Part shown: one piece after another, positions 1-7,058 of the stretch
Layout: each line of letters starts with the position of its first letter
Position numbering within the stretch: position 1 is the first letter of the stretch
Origin: an uncultured Blautia sp.
GTDB lineage: Bacteria > Bacillota > Clostridia > Lachnospirales > Lachnospiraceae
Direction: 5' to 3'
Assembly (NCBI GenBank): GCA_900539145.1
Contig: UQAX01000045.1
Location: 1-19,072 of the forward strand
DNA: 19,072 nucleotides
The notes under the pieces: model-generated
What the model saw: the letters and a program-made list of their open reading frames with translations, nothing else
Database searches by the model: none
Told to the model about the DNA's origin: nothing
Translations under genes and position numbers: made by a program

Positions 1-3
1 CAA

Positions 4-54
4 CCCCTCAAAGATTGAGGGGCAGGGGAGTTGAAGTGTCGAAGACACTTTTTT
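4..54 (+). terminator. Terminator of an upstream gene outside the window
   Basis: Two hairpins lie in succession. The first pairs CCCCTCAA (4-11) with TTGAGGGG (15-22). The second pairs AAGTGTC (34-40) with GACACTT (44-50) across a GAA loop and runs into a T tract (49-54). The second has the form of an intrinsic terminator for a gene ending before the window. The gene it serves cannot be seen. Confidence 0.7.
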
Positions 55-126
55 ATGGGTAAATGATAGAATAAAAGGCTATGGTGTAGTATAATTGGAT
101 TTGGAAAAATTTCTAGGAGTGCTGGG

Positions 127-657
127 ATGATTATTAGAACGGAAACATATAGAGCGTTAGAAGAAGACTTGGCTATGATAATGGATATAGATGAATTATT
201 TCTTTACGAAAGATTGGCTGAAATAAGTAGGGAATGTTTAGATGGATTTCATTCTGATTGGGATAAGTACGAAGAGCAAATAGATAGCTTGATATTAGAA
301 TATGCAGATTTGAATATGGTCGATGAGGTATATATTTACCATTTGGGCAGACATGTGATAGAACCAAAGGAGTTGTTGCCTCTTAAGGACGTGTTGGTTT
401 CGGAAAATAAAGTTTCAGATTTTCTTAAAGAACATGATATAGTATTTGATGAACAAAATGGAAAACTTAGATTTTTTTATAAGGGACGGGAGATTACAAC
501 AGAAGAAATTCTTGCAAAAGGGCATTTTCATTTATTTGCTAGGAGACTTGGACATTTAGGAGAGGCAGATTTTTGTGTTAATGGATTTTTTTTTGGCCTA
601 ATATTGAAAAAACATCAGATGGATATTTTCGGGATTTGCAACGAGGCCCTGAAATAA
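127..657 (+). CDS. Hypothetical protein, N-terminal part of a frameshifted gene
   Basis: This frame encodes 176 residues from an ATG preceded by AGGAG (114-118). I do not recognise the family. The protein is acidic and probably soluble; no signal peptide or membrane segment is visible. The sequence looks coherent up to about residue 155 (ending HLGEADFCVNGFFF), then the last ~20 residues look like out-of-frame translation. At that point a run of nine T (586-594) is present, and the coherent protein resumes in another frame (WPNIEKTSDGYFRDLQRG...). A change of one added or two removed T would join both halves into a protein of about 271 residues. The annotated stop at 655-657 is therefore probably an artefact of a frameshift, whether a real mutation, slippage or a sequencing error. 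A TATAAT (90-95) upstream could be its -10 element, without a good -35. Confidence 0.6.
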   Translation: MIIRTETYRALEEDLAMIMDIDELFLYERLAEISRECLDGFHSDWDKYEEQIDSLILEYADLNMVDEVYIYHLGRHVIEPKELLPLKDVLVSENKVSDFLKEHDIVFDEQNGKLRFFYKGREITTEEILAKGHFHLFARRLGHLGEADFCVNGFFFGLILKKHQMDIFGICNEALK

Positions 658-941
658 TTGAAAACATTGGAAGATTTATTGGAAAAGAACTGTGGAGAGA
701 ATTTAAGGAGCAGTCAAAATATTATGGCATAGTTTTTAAAGTTCCAGTAGAAGATATAATTTTCGATGGAAGAACTGATACTGAAACTAAAGAGAAAAAA
801 ATAAAGTGCTTGATAAAATATGTTTTGTATTATCTGAATGATTTTTATAATGGTAGCGTTGGTGGAAATAACCTGATGTTACGGATTCATGATAGCAAAA
901 AAGTTGAGGTAGATCACTGTATATTGATTAATGAGAGTTAG
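591..941 (+). pseudogene. C-terminal part of the frameshifted hypothetical gene
   Basis: The frame beginning at the end of the T run (591) is open to a TAG at 939-941 and translates as FWPNIEKTSDGYFRDLQRG and onward for about 116 residues. An ATG at 636 lies inside it but has no convincing ribosome site, so independent translation is unlikely. The segment is rich in aromatic and charged residues, for example KYYGIVFKVPVEDIIFDG, and reads as the natural continuation of the 127-657 protein. A strong terminator follows at 951-990, consistent with this being the true 3' end of one gene. Function is unknown. Confidence 0.55.
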
Positions 942-950
942 AAAACAGAG

Positions 951-990
951 GCTTGTGAGTATTGCAGATGCAGTACTAGCAGGCTTTTTT
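951..990 (+). terminator. Intrinsic terminator after the frameshifted gene
   Basis: A 15-bp stem with G-U pairs and one mismatch (left arm 951-965, right arm 970-984, loop AGAT) is followed by TTTTTT (985-990). It sits 10 nt after the stop at 941. Confidence 0.75.
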
Positions 991-1070
991 ATTTACAGAT
1001 TTCTTTTTTTGCGTTTCACTTAACATATACTCGAAAATTTAGAAAAGACAAAGAAAGCGAGGATGCAATA

Positions 1071-1235
1071 ATGCAGGAAAAAAACGAGTTAGAAAAGTAC
1101 GAAAGTAAAATGTCGAGAAAAGAAAGACAAGCTATGGAACGATTTGCAAACTTTATGGTAGAAATGATTTTAAAGTATGGACCGAAAGTTTTAGCAGAGA
1201 TTGAAGCGGAAGAAGAGAGAAAAAAAGAAGAATAG
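1071..1235 (+). CDS. Small hypothetical protein, 54 aa, paralog of the next ORF
   Basis: The ORF starts MQEKNELEKY and ends with a Lys/Glu-rich tail. AGCGAGG (1056-1062) lies about 8 nt before the ATG and can serve as ribosome site. Residues ~27-46 contain a core, FMVEMILKYGPKVLAEIE, that closely matches FVARMIQKYGHEVLAEIE of the 56-aa ORF at 1379-1549, so the two are diverged duplicates. It is probably one amphipathic helical unit, highly charged, with no cysteines or signal peptide. It has its own terminator just downstream. I do not recognise the family. Its place just before tandem recombinases makes an accessory or regulatory role in excision possible, but that is inference from position only. 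Confidence 0.65.
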   Translation: MQEKNELEKYESKMSRKERQAMERFANFMVEMILKYGPKVLAEIEAEEERKKEE

Positions 1236-1260
1236 AGAAAAAAGAAGAATAATTGAAAGG

Positions 1261-1301
1261 TGTCTGCTGAGTTTTATGACTTAGCAGGCATTATTTTTTT
1301 A
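1261..1301 (+). terminator. Intrinsic terminator after the 54-aa ORF
   Basis: An 11-bp stem (1261-1271 with 1280-1290, containing TCTGCT/AGCAGG and G-U pairs) is followed by a T-rich tail TTATTTTTTT (1291-1300). It lies 26 nt after the stop of the 54-aa ORF. Confidence 0.75.
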
Positions 1302-1378
1302 ATGGGGTTAAAATTCACACCATTTCCTTTGCCTGTGACATAGGAGGGAATCCCTCACTATGACTTGGAGGTGGCGGC

Positions 1379-1549
1379 ATGAGCAACCATGAAAATGTGA
1401 GTATCAGTCAGGAAGAAATTGATAGAACAGCACGTATCAATATGGAAGTGTGTGCCACTTTTGTGGCAAGAATGATTCAAAAATATGGGCATGAAGTATT
1501 GGCGGAAATCGAAGAAATGAAGGCAAAAGAGAATACCAATGAGCAGTGA
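1379..1549 (+). CDS. Small hypothetical protein, 56 aa, paralog of the 54-aa ORF
   Basis: The ATG at 1379 follows GGAGGT (1367-1372) with 6 nt spacing, a strong ribosome site. The product is 56 aa, charged, predicted helical, and shares the FVARMIQKYGHEVLAEIE-type core (residues ~28-45) with the ORF at 1071-1235. An imperfect hairpin (1339-1362) lies just before the ribosome site, and a terminator hairpin follows the stop at once, so the ORF sits in its own small transcription unit or is attenuated ahead of the recombinases. No known domain is recognised. An N-terminal extension does not look likely because of the well-placed ribosome site. Confidence 0.7.
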   Translation: MSNHENVSISQEEIDRTARINMEVCATFVARMIQKYGHEVLAEIEEMKAKENTNEQ

Positions 1550-1550
1550 G

Positions 1551-1587
1551 ATGAGCCGGTTACATTTTTTTGTAATCGGCTCATTTT
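1551..1587 (+). terminator. Hairpin terminator after the 56-aa ORF
   Basis: A 14-bp stem with one G-U pair (ATGAGCCGGTTACA at 1551-1564 with 1571-1584) has a T-rich loop and a short TTTT tail (1584-1587). It starts 1 nt after the stop of the small ORF. The stem is strong and the tail short, so partial read-through into the recombinase genes is possible. Confidence 0.65.
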
Positions 1588-1592
1588 ACCCG

Positions 1593-1621
1593 CTGACGCA
1601 ATCGAAAAAGTGCGTTATATT
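1593..1621 (+). promoter_or_regulatory. Candidate promoter of the recombinase operon
   Basis: CTGACG (1593-1598) and TATATT (1616-1621) are separated by 17 nt. They match the vegetative -35/-10 consensus at 4 and 5 of 6 positions. The pair lies just after the terminator at 1551-1587 and 52 nt before the recombinase start codon. Confidence 0.45.
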
Positions 1622-1673
1622 TTAGATCCAGACACGAAAGACGAACAATCATTGAGCAACCACAAAGGGGGAT

Positions 1674-3557
1674 ATGATGAGAAAGAAAAAATGTTATATA
1701 TACACCAGAGTATCCACAATGGCTCAGACAGAAGGTTACAGTCTGGAGGCACAGGTGGAAAGGCTCCGTGAATATGCAGAATATAGAGATTTACAGATTG
1801 TTGGTGAATACTGTGATGCCGGTAAATCCGGAAAAAGCATTAAGGGAAGACCGGCATTTCAGGAGATGTTGGATGACATCGTAAATGGGAAAGATGATAT
1901 TTCTTATGTGTTGGTTTTCAAATTATCCAGATTTGGAAGAAACGCTGCAGATGTTCTTAAGTCTATGCAGTTACTGAATGATTATGATGTGGATTTGGTA
2001 TGTGTGGATGATGCGATAGATAGTTCCACTCAGGGCGGAAGACTTACGCTGGCGATTTTGTCAGCCGTGGCAGAAATCGAGAGGGAGAACATAACCGTAC
2101 AGTTTAATGCCGGAAGAATGCAGAAGATTTTGGAAGGCGGGTGGCCGGGAGGACCAACACCATATGGCTATCGCAATGTCAAAAAGAAGATGCAGATTGA
2201 GCCAACAGAAGCGGAGTTGGTAAAGAAAATGTTTGAAACCTTTCTGATGGATGGAATGACAACCACATCTGTTGCGGCCTATATGAATGAGAATGGTTAT
2301 CGTAGGATGATTAAAGGAGAGGAAAGACCGTTCACTTATGACTTTGTTACAAATGCTTTGGGGAATCCTTTTTATTGCGGAAAGATTCTATATGGAAAGC
2401 GTAGCAAGAAGAAAGAAGTTCTGGCCATTCAGGGAATGCACGAACCTATTATTAGTGAAGAACTGTGGGAACAGGTGCAAGAGAAGAGGAAAGCATTATC
2501 AGTCAAGTGGGAAAAGATAGATGATCCTGAAAGAATCAGTATATTGTCCGGTTTGGTTAAATGTCCTCTATGTGGCAGAGGCATGATTGCTACTAAGAGT
2601 AAGCATGTTAATAAGAACAGAGGCGGTCATTATAAGACTATCCACTATTATTCTTGCAGACAACATAGAAAAGCCAGTGGTCGTGAATGTTCCTTTAAGC
2701 GCATTCTTAATCAGTCAAAGATTGATTCCAGTGTATTTGAAATCTTTTCCGGAATTACAGAACTGCCGGAGTACCATGAAATGATTGCAAATGTATTAGG
2801 AAATCAGCCGTCGGTGGAACTGCTGGAGAGCGAAATGAAATCTCTGAGGAAACAGCTTAGAAGTTACGAGACGCAAAAACGAAAACTGGGAGAAGAGTTG
2901 GATGCACTTGATATTCTTGATGATGATTATGACAAAAACTATGACAGGATACAGTCTGAAATAGATGAAATCTATGACAAAATGGATGATGCAGAATCTT
3001 CTATATCTAAAGTGAAAAAGAAATTGTCTGCGGTTAAGAACGGTATCCGTTCTGTAGAAAAGGTAAAGGAATTGGTGGAGCACATGCGGTTGTTATTTCC
3101 TAAAATGACCTGTGAAGAGCAGAGGGAGATGTACAGATTGTTCGTTGAGAGAATCGACATATACCCAGAAGAACAGGACAATGGGAAAATGATAAAGAGC
3201 ATCACATTCAAGTTCCCTATCTACTATGAAGACTATGAGACTGTACCGACCAGAACTCCTGATGACCAGATAGGTTTTGTATTGGATTGTGAATCGTTTG
3301 GTCTGACCGTTGCAGAGGCAAAAGCAACTTATGTGGAAATAAAAGCGTATATATTGGAAAAGTTCGGTGTGAAAGTTTCTACCTTATATATAGCACAAAT
3401 AAAAAGAAAATACGGATTGTCCTTGGGAACGAATTACAATTTGTCCAAAAAGGAAAATGCAAGAGTTCCGACCTGCCCAAAAGAGAAAGAGGCGTATATC
3501 ATAGATGCCTTGAAACATTTTCGGATGTTGGATATGTCGGTGGAAATGGAGGCGTAG
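1674..3557 (+). CDS. Large serine recombinase 1 with an extra C-terminal module
   Basis: This is a 627-aa site-specific recombinase of the large serine (resolvase/invertase) family, which cuts and rejoins DNA through a covalent phosphoserine. The N-terminal resolvase domain (about 5-155) has YTRVSTMAQ with the nucleophile at Ser14 and KLSRFGRNAADVL (83-95). A recombinase DNA-binding domain covers about 165-275, a zinc ribbon uses Cys297, Cys300, Cys328 and Cys339, and a coiled coil runs at about 381-460. The tail from about 528 (GLTVAEAKATYVEIK... to IIDALKHFRML) is absent from recombinase 2 and resembles a tail known from some Clostridia RlmD-type methyltransferases. A second ATG lies at 1677, and GGGGG (1667-1671) precedes the start at very short spacing, so either codon may be used. 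The downstream recombinase starts 3 nt after this stop, indicating an operon. Confidence 0.93.
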   Translation: MMRKKKCYIYTRVSTMAQTEGYSLEAQVERLREYAEYRDLQIVGEYCDAGKSGKSIKGRPAFQEMLDDIVNGKDDISYVLVFKLSRFGRNAADVLKSMQLLNDYDVDLVCVDDAIDSSTQGGRLTLAILSAVAEIERENITVQFNAGRMQKILEGGWPGGPTPYGYRNVKKKMQIEPTEAELVKKMFETFLMDGMTTTSVAAYMNENGYRRMIKGEERPFTYDFVTNALGNPFYCGKILYGKRSKKKEVLAIQGMHEPIISEELWEQVQEKRKALSVKWEKIDDPERISILSGLVKCPLCGRGMIATKSKHVNKNRGGHYKTIHYYSCRQHRKASGRECSFKRILNQSKIDSSVFEIFSGITELPEYHEMIANVLGNQPSVELLESEMKSLRKQLRSYETQKRKLGEELDALDILDDDYDKNYDRIQSEIDEIYDKMDDAESSISKVKKKLSAVKNGIRSVEKVKELVEHMRLLFPKMTCEEQREMYRLFVERIDIYPEEQDNGKMIKSITFKFPIYYEDYETVPTRTPDDQIGFVLDCESFGLTVAEAKATYVEIKAYILEKFGVKVSTLYIAQIKRKYGLSLGTNYNLSKKENARVPTCPKEKEAYIIDALKHFRMLDMSVEMEA

Positions 3558-3560
3558 CAA

Positions 3561-5252
3561 ATGCAGAATAAAAGATTAAAATGTTATATATACATCAGGG
3601 TATCTACTGCCATGCAAGTGGATGGTTACAGTTTGGAAGCCCAGAATAACAGGCTTACCAAATATGCGGAATTTCAGGGGATGGAAGTAGTCAAGGTTTA
3701 CTGTGATGCCGGTAAATCCGGAAAGAACATCACGGGTAGACCGGAGTTCTCACAGATGCTTCAGGATGTGGCAGATGGTAAAGACGGAGTGGATTATATT
3801 CTGGTATTCAAATTATCACGTTTTGGAAGAAACGCAGCGGACGTTCTGAACTCATTGCAGTATATACAGGATTTTGGTGTAAATCTTATCTGTGTGGAAG
3901 ATGGAATTGATTCATCAAAAGATTCTGGAAAACTTACAATTACGGTATTATCTGCTGTTGCAGAAATCGAGCGTGAGAACATTCTGGTTCAGACAATGGA
4001 AGGAAGAAAGCAGAAAGCCAGAGAGGGAAAATGGAATGGTGGTCAGGCGCCATTTGGATACACATTGGATTCTAAGAACAGCACGCTGATTGTGAATCCG
4101 GAAGAAGCAGAACTGGTAAAACTCATTTACCAGAAATATGTATGTGAAGACATGGGATTGGATACAATAGCAAACTTCCTGAATGACCGTGGTTATAAAA
4201 AGAAGAAAACCAGAAGACGTGAATTGGATTATTTTACAAGAGGAACGGTAAAGAATATTCTGGACAATCCGGTATATGCGGGTAAAATCGCATACGGGAA
4301 AAATGTTACCGAAAAGGTCAAAGGCACCAGAGACCAGTTCCGAAGAGTTAAAAGTGACGAATATCTTTTGGTAGATGGTCTCCATGATGCCATCATTGAT
4401 GAAGAATTGTGGATGCAGACTAAAGCCAAAAGAAAAATAACTGGGGTAAAATGGAACAAGACGCATAGTCTGGAACATGAACACATTTTATCCGGCATTA
4501 TAAAATGTCCGATATGTGGACATGGTCTGAGTGGTACGGTAAGACGTCGCAAGAATAAGAAAACCGGAGACTATGTAGATGATTTCTATTATCGCTGTCA
4601 ACACAGACACAAGATTGATGATGAGCATTTCTGCAATTTTCAACCGTCCCTTAATCAGAATGATTTTAACCATGAAGTGGAGCAAGTAATTCTGGATATG
4701 GTAAACCATGAGAACTTCCGTCAGTTTGTTATGGATAAGGTAAACACAAAGGTTGATGTAAGTGCTCTGGAAGAAGAAAGAGAGAGAATACGAAAACTGC
4801 TCAGACAGGTAATGGGGGCAAAAGCAAAGCTTACCGACATGCTTGATAAATTGGATGTGATGGATAAGCATTATGACCGAAAGTATCAGGACATGCACGA
4901 CAGACTGGATAATCTGTACGATAAGATTTCAGAGTATGAAGACAGCATTGCGGATATTACAGCAAAGATTGAAGCAGTGTACGGGAACCAGATTACCGGA
5001 AAGCAGATTTATGACATTCTGGTACATTTTGAGATGATGTACTATAAAATGACGGACCTTGAAAAGAAAGAATTTATGAAAGACTTCATAAACAGTATTG
5101 AACTTTATCCAGAAAAGATGGATAATGGAAGCATCGTGAAGCAGATAAACTTTAAGTTCGGTGTTTATTATGAAGGGCATGAAACTATGGATATTCGGTT
5201 GCTCAACGAAAAAACAGTCGAGACTATCTGTAAATTAGTGAGGAAATTATGA
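3561..5252 (+). CDS. Large serine recombinase 2
   Basis: This 563-aa protein is a paralog of the gene before it and aligns along its whole length: YIRVSTAMQ with nucleophile Ser15, KLSRFGRNAADVL (84-96), a recombinase domain at about 165-295, a zinc ribbon with Cys316, Cys319, Cys346 and Cys358, a coiled coil at about 395-475, and the C-terminal FKFGVYYEG segment. It stops shortly after, without the ~100-residue tail of recombinase 1. The start is set by GGAGG (3548-3552) inside the end of the preceding gene. Two full-length recombinases with intact catalytic serines suggest that both act, perhaps as partners on different half-sites as CcrA and CcrB do; that is inference. The last codons overlap the next gene by ATGA. 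Confidence 0.93.
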   Translation: MQNKRLKCYIYIRVSTAMQVDGYSLEAQNNRLTKYAEFQGMEVVKVYCDAGKSGKNITGRPEFSQMLQDVADGKDGVDYILVFKLSRFGRNAADVLNSLQYIQDFGVNLICVEDGIDSSKDSGKLTITVLSAVAEIERENILVQTMEGRKQKAREGKWNGGQAPFGYTLDSKNSTLIVNPEEAELVKLIYQKYVCEDMGLDTIANFLNDRGYKKKKTRRRELDYFTRGTVKNILDNPVYAGKIAYGKNVTEKVKGTRDQFRRVKSDEYLLVDGLHDAIIDEELWMQTKAKRKITGVKWNKTHSLEHEHILSGIIKCPICGHGLSGTVRRRKNKKTGDYVDDFYYRCQHRHKIDDEHFCNFQPSLNQNDFNHEVEQVILDMVNHENFRQFVMDKVNTKVDVSALEEERERIRKLLRQVMGAKAKLTDMLDKLDVMDKHYDRKYQDMHDRLDNLYDKISEYEDSIADITAKIEAVYGNQITGKQIYDILVHFEMMYYKMTDLEKKEFMKDFINSIELYPEKMDNGSIVKQINFKFGVYYEGHETMDIRLLNEKTVETICKLVRKL

Positions 5253-5563
5253 AAAAATGCAGAATTACAGTAAAGAGAATTTCCTGTTACAAAGACCTGA
5301 TGGAACAATATGAGAACCCCATTTCTCATGCCTGCGATATGGAAGAAGGACAGATTTTTATTGCCAATGGCTGGAAGAAGCCGGATAATTTTTGTGACAG
5401 TGCATGGGATAGTATATCTCCTTTTGTCATGACACTGGCACACGGAGGAGAAAATATTTATAATGGCTGGATGAAAAATAAAAAATCTGCGATGATTTCC
5501 TGCAATGATGGATTTCGTCCGGTGAGCTTTTTCATCGAAGCTTTGGAAGAAGATGCGGATTAA
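5249..5563 (+). CDS. TIGR04076 family protein
   Basis: This 104-aa protein matches my memory of the TIGR04076 family: a start of the form MKKCRITVKR, FCDSAWDSISPFVMTLAHGG in the middle and a conserved MISCNDGFRPVSFFIEAL near the end. The family's function is not known. Conserved cysteines (Cys4, the CDM and FCD cysteines, and SCNDG) are visible, which may suggest metal binding, but no reaction can be assigned. The start ATG overlaps the TGA of recombinase 2 (ATGA), so translation is coupled to the recombinase. Whether it is a passenger of the mobile element or helps the recombinases cannot be told. Confidence 0.8.
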   Translation: MKKCRITVKRISCYKDLMEQYENPISHACDMEEGQIFIANGWKKPDNFCDSAWDSISPFVMTLAHGGENIYNGWMKNKKSAMISCNDGFRPVSFFIEALEEDAD

Positions 5564-5703
5564 AAATGTGATTTTTTCGTACAAATACAGTCAGTTGCGT
5601 AATTGTAAAGCATAGTTGGTGGTATGCAACCACAAAATTTTGTATATTTTTCCTATCAAAAGTCTGTTAAGATAAAAAAGAAGGACTGTAAAGGAGGAAG
5701 AAT

Positions 5704-6714
5704 ATGATATTAGCAGATAAAATTGTAAATTTGAGGAAAAAGGCGGGCTGGTCGCAAGAAGAGCTTGCAGAAAAAATGGGCGTCAGCCGTCAATCCATAT
5801 CAAAGTGGGAAGGCGCACAGTCAGTTCCGGATATGAACAGAATTTTAAAACTTTCAGAAGTATTTCATGTAAGTACGGATTATCTGCTTCGTGATGATAT
5901 GGAAGAGCTGCCTTGTACAGTAAATCCTTTAGAAGAAGCTGAACCGTTGGAAAGCAGTAAGGGAGAAGTTTTAATAAAAGTATCTCTGGAGACGGCAAAT
6001 GAGTATTTAGAGCATTGTAAGAAAAGCTCGGTTTCTATTGCAACAGGAGTTATGCTTTGTATTTTATCCCCCATTTTATTGATTTATTTGAGTGTAGCAG
6101 GAGAAATGAAAAAAATTCCTCTCACAGAAGACCAAGGGGCAATGGCAGGGCTGATTGTAATGTTTTGCATAGTAGCGTCAGCAGTTGTCATTTTTATTAT
6201 TAATGGACACAAGGGCGCTCCCTATCAATTTTTAGAAAAAGAACCATTGGACACAGAATATGGAATTGACGGTATGGTTCGTGACAAAATGAAAAAATAT
6301 GAAAAGTCACATATCATGGAATTTTCAATGGGTGTAGTGCTTTGCATTATTTCCTGTGTTCCGATTTTTCTTGTACAGCTTTTTTACGGAGATGATGATT
6401 TTCTGACTGTAATGGCGGTAGGTATTTTATTGATACTGGTATCCATAGGCGTATTTTTTATTGTCAGAACATCGATTATCTGGGATGGATATCAGGTCTT
6501 ATTAGAAGAAGGAGATTATACACGGATTGCCAAGCAGAGAGAAAAAAGTATTGGGAATATTTATTGGCCTATTGTCACAGCCGTGTATCTTTTCGTTAGT
6601 TTTATTACGATGAAATGGGGCATTACGTGGGTGATTTGGCCGGTTGCCGGAATTTTGTATAGTGTTGTGGCAGTCATCTATGGTAATTATTGTGTTGGAA
6701 AAGGAAAGAGGTAA
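5704..6714 (+). CDS. Membrane-anchored XRE-family transcriptional regulator
   Basis: The N-terminal helix-turn-helix (about residues 5-62: LRKKAGWSQEELAEKMGVSRQ, SKWEGAQSVPDM, LKLSEVFHVSTDYLL) is a typical XRE/Cro domain that binds operator DNA. A linker of about 45 residues leads into roughly six hydrophobic segments in three pairs (about 113-131 and 148-167, 208-230 and 235-255, 285-303 and 307-326). The protein is therefore probably a membrane-bound DNA-binding regulator, a common but mostly uncharacterised class in Clostridia. The start follows AAAGGAGG (5691-5698) closely. It ends 2 nt before the ArsC-like gene, so the two are co-transcribed. The ligand or signal is unknown. Confidence 0.88.
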   Translation: MILADKIVNLRKKAGWSQEELAEKMGVSRQSISKWEGAQSVPDMNRILKLSEVFHVSTDYLLRDDMEELPCTVNPLEEAEPLESSKGEVLIKVSLETANEYLEHCKKSSVSIATGVMLCILSPILLIYLSVAGEMKKIPLTEDQGAMAGLIVMFCIVASAVVIFIINGHKGAPYQFLEKEPLDTEYGIDGMVRDKMKKYEKSHIMEFSMGVVLCIISCVPIFLVQLFYGDDDFLTVMAVGILLILVSIGVFFIVRTSIIWDGYQVLLEEGDYTRIAKQREKSIGNIYWPIVTAVYLFVSFITMKWGITWVIWPVAGILYSVVAVIYGNYCVGKGKR

Positions 6715-6716
6715 AA

Positions 6717-7058
6717 ATGAATATACAAATTTTTGGTACAAAGAAATCCTTCGACTCGAAAAAAGCAGAGCGTTATTTTAAAGAACGTGGAATAAAATAT
6801 CAATTTATCGACATGAAAGAAAAAGGTATGAGTAAAGGTGAACTGCAAGCTGTTTGTCAAGCAGTGGGAGGATTGGAAGCTTTGATGGATAAGGAGTGTG
6901 AGGATAAAGATGTGCTGGCATTGATTAAGTATATTGCCGAGGAAGACAGAATGGAAAAGGTTCTGGAAAATCAGAAGGTAATAAAGCTTCCTGTTGTGAG
7001 AAACGGTAAGCAGGCAACCGTAGGATATGTGCCGGATACATGGAAAAATTGGAAATAA
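6717..7058 (+). CDS. ArsC/Spx-family thioredoxin-fold protein lacking the usual cysteine
   Basis: The 113-aa product (start MNIQIFGTKK) belongs to the arsenate reductase ArsC/Spx/YffB superfamily: a beta strand, then KKAERYFKERGIKYQFIDMKEKGMSKGEL, and near the end LPVVRNGKQATVGY, which matches the cis-Pro and substrate-loop region. In many members the loop after the first strand carries one or two cysteines; here it reads FGTKKSFDSKKAE, so the expected position is Ser11. A thiol-based reductase activity at that site is unlikely. The start at 6717 is chosen because it follows GGAAAGAGG (6703-6711). An ATG at 6690 inside the preceding gene would add nine residues and has no such site. It is co-transcribed with the XRE gene. 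Arsenate resistance should not be inferred. Confidence 0.82.
   Translation: MNIQIFGTKKSFDSKKAERYFKERGIKYQFIDMKEKGMSKGELQAVCQAVGGLEALMDKECEDKDVLALIKYIAEEDRMEKVLENQKVIKLPVVRNGKQATVGYVPDTWKNWK

Larger units (their letters stand above)
1063..5563 (+). mobile_element. Putative serine-recombinase mobile element or part of one
   Basis: The segment groups two small paralogous ORFs, two tandem large serine recombinases and a coupled TIGR04076 gene, all on one strand. Two different large serine recombinases side by side are known from mobile elements such as the ccrA/ccrB pair of SCCmec, so a mobile origin is likely. True ends are not proved. An 11-bp direct repeat (1656-1666 and 5626-5636) is one candidate pair of ends for a smaller unit; the element may also extend left beyond the window. 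The bounds given are gene-based, not att-based. Confidence 0.4.

Noticed and set aside
1360..1392. A ten-codon ORF (MTWRWRHEQP) overlapping the start of the 56-aa ORF
   Set aside because: Its ribosome site spacing is poor and the overlapping ORF has a better one; no other support.
1586..1673. An open frame reading like LPADAIEKVRYILDPDTKDE between the small ORF terminator and recombinase 1, as if a gene remnant
   Set aside because: It is under 35 codons, has no start codon, and the same bases contain a well-spaced promoter for the recombinases; chance translation is more likely.
2796..3211. Long minus-strand open frames opposite the recombinases
   Set aside because: They lie wholly inside well-supported genes, have no ribosome sites, and translate to low-complexity Phe/Ile/Leu-rich sequence typical of antisense frames.
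6717..7058. ArsC-like gene as arsenate resistance
   Set aside because: The cysteine normally needed is serine and no arsenic transporter or ArsR regulator is adjacent.
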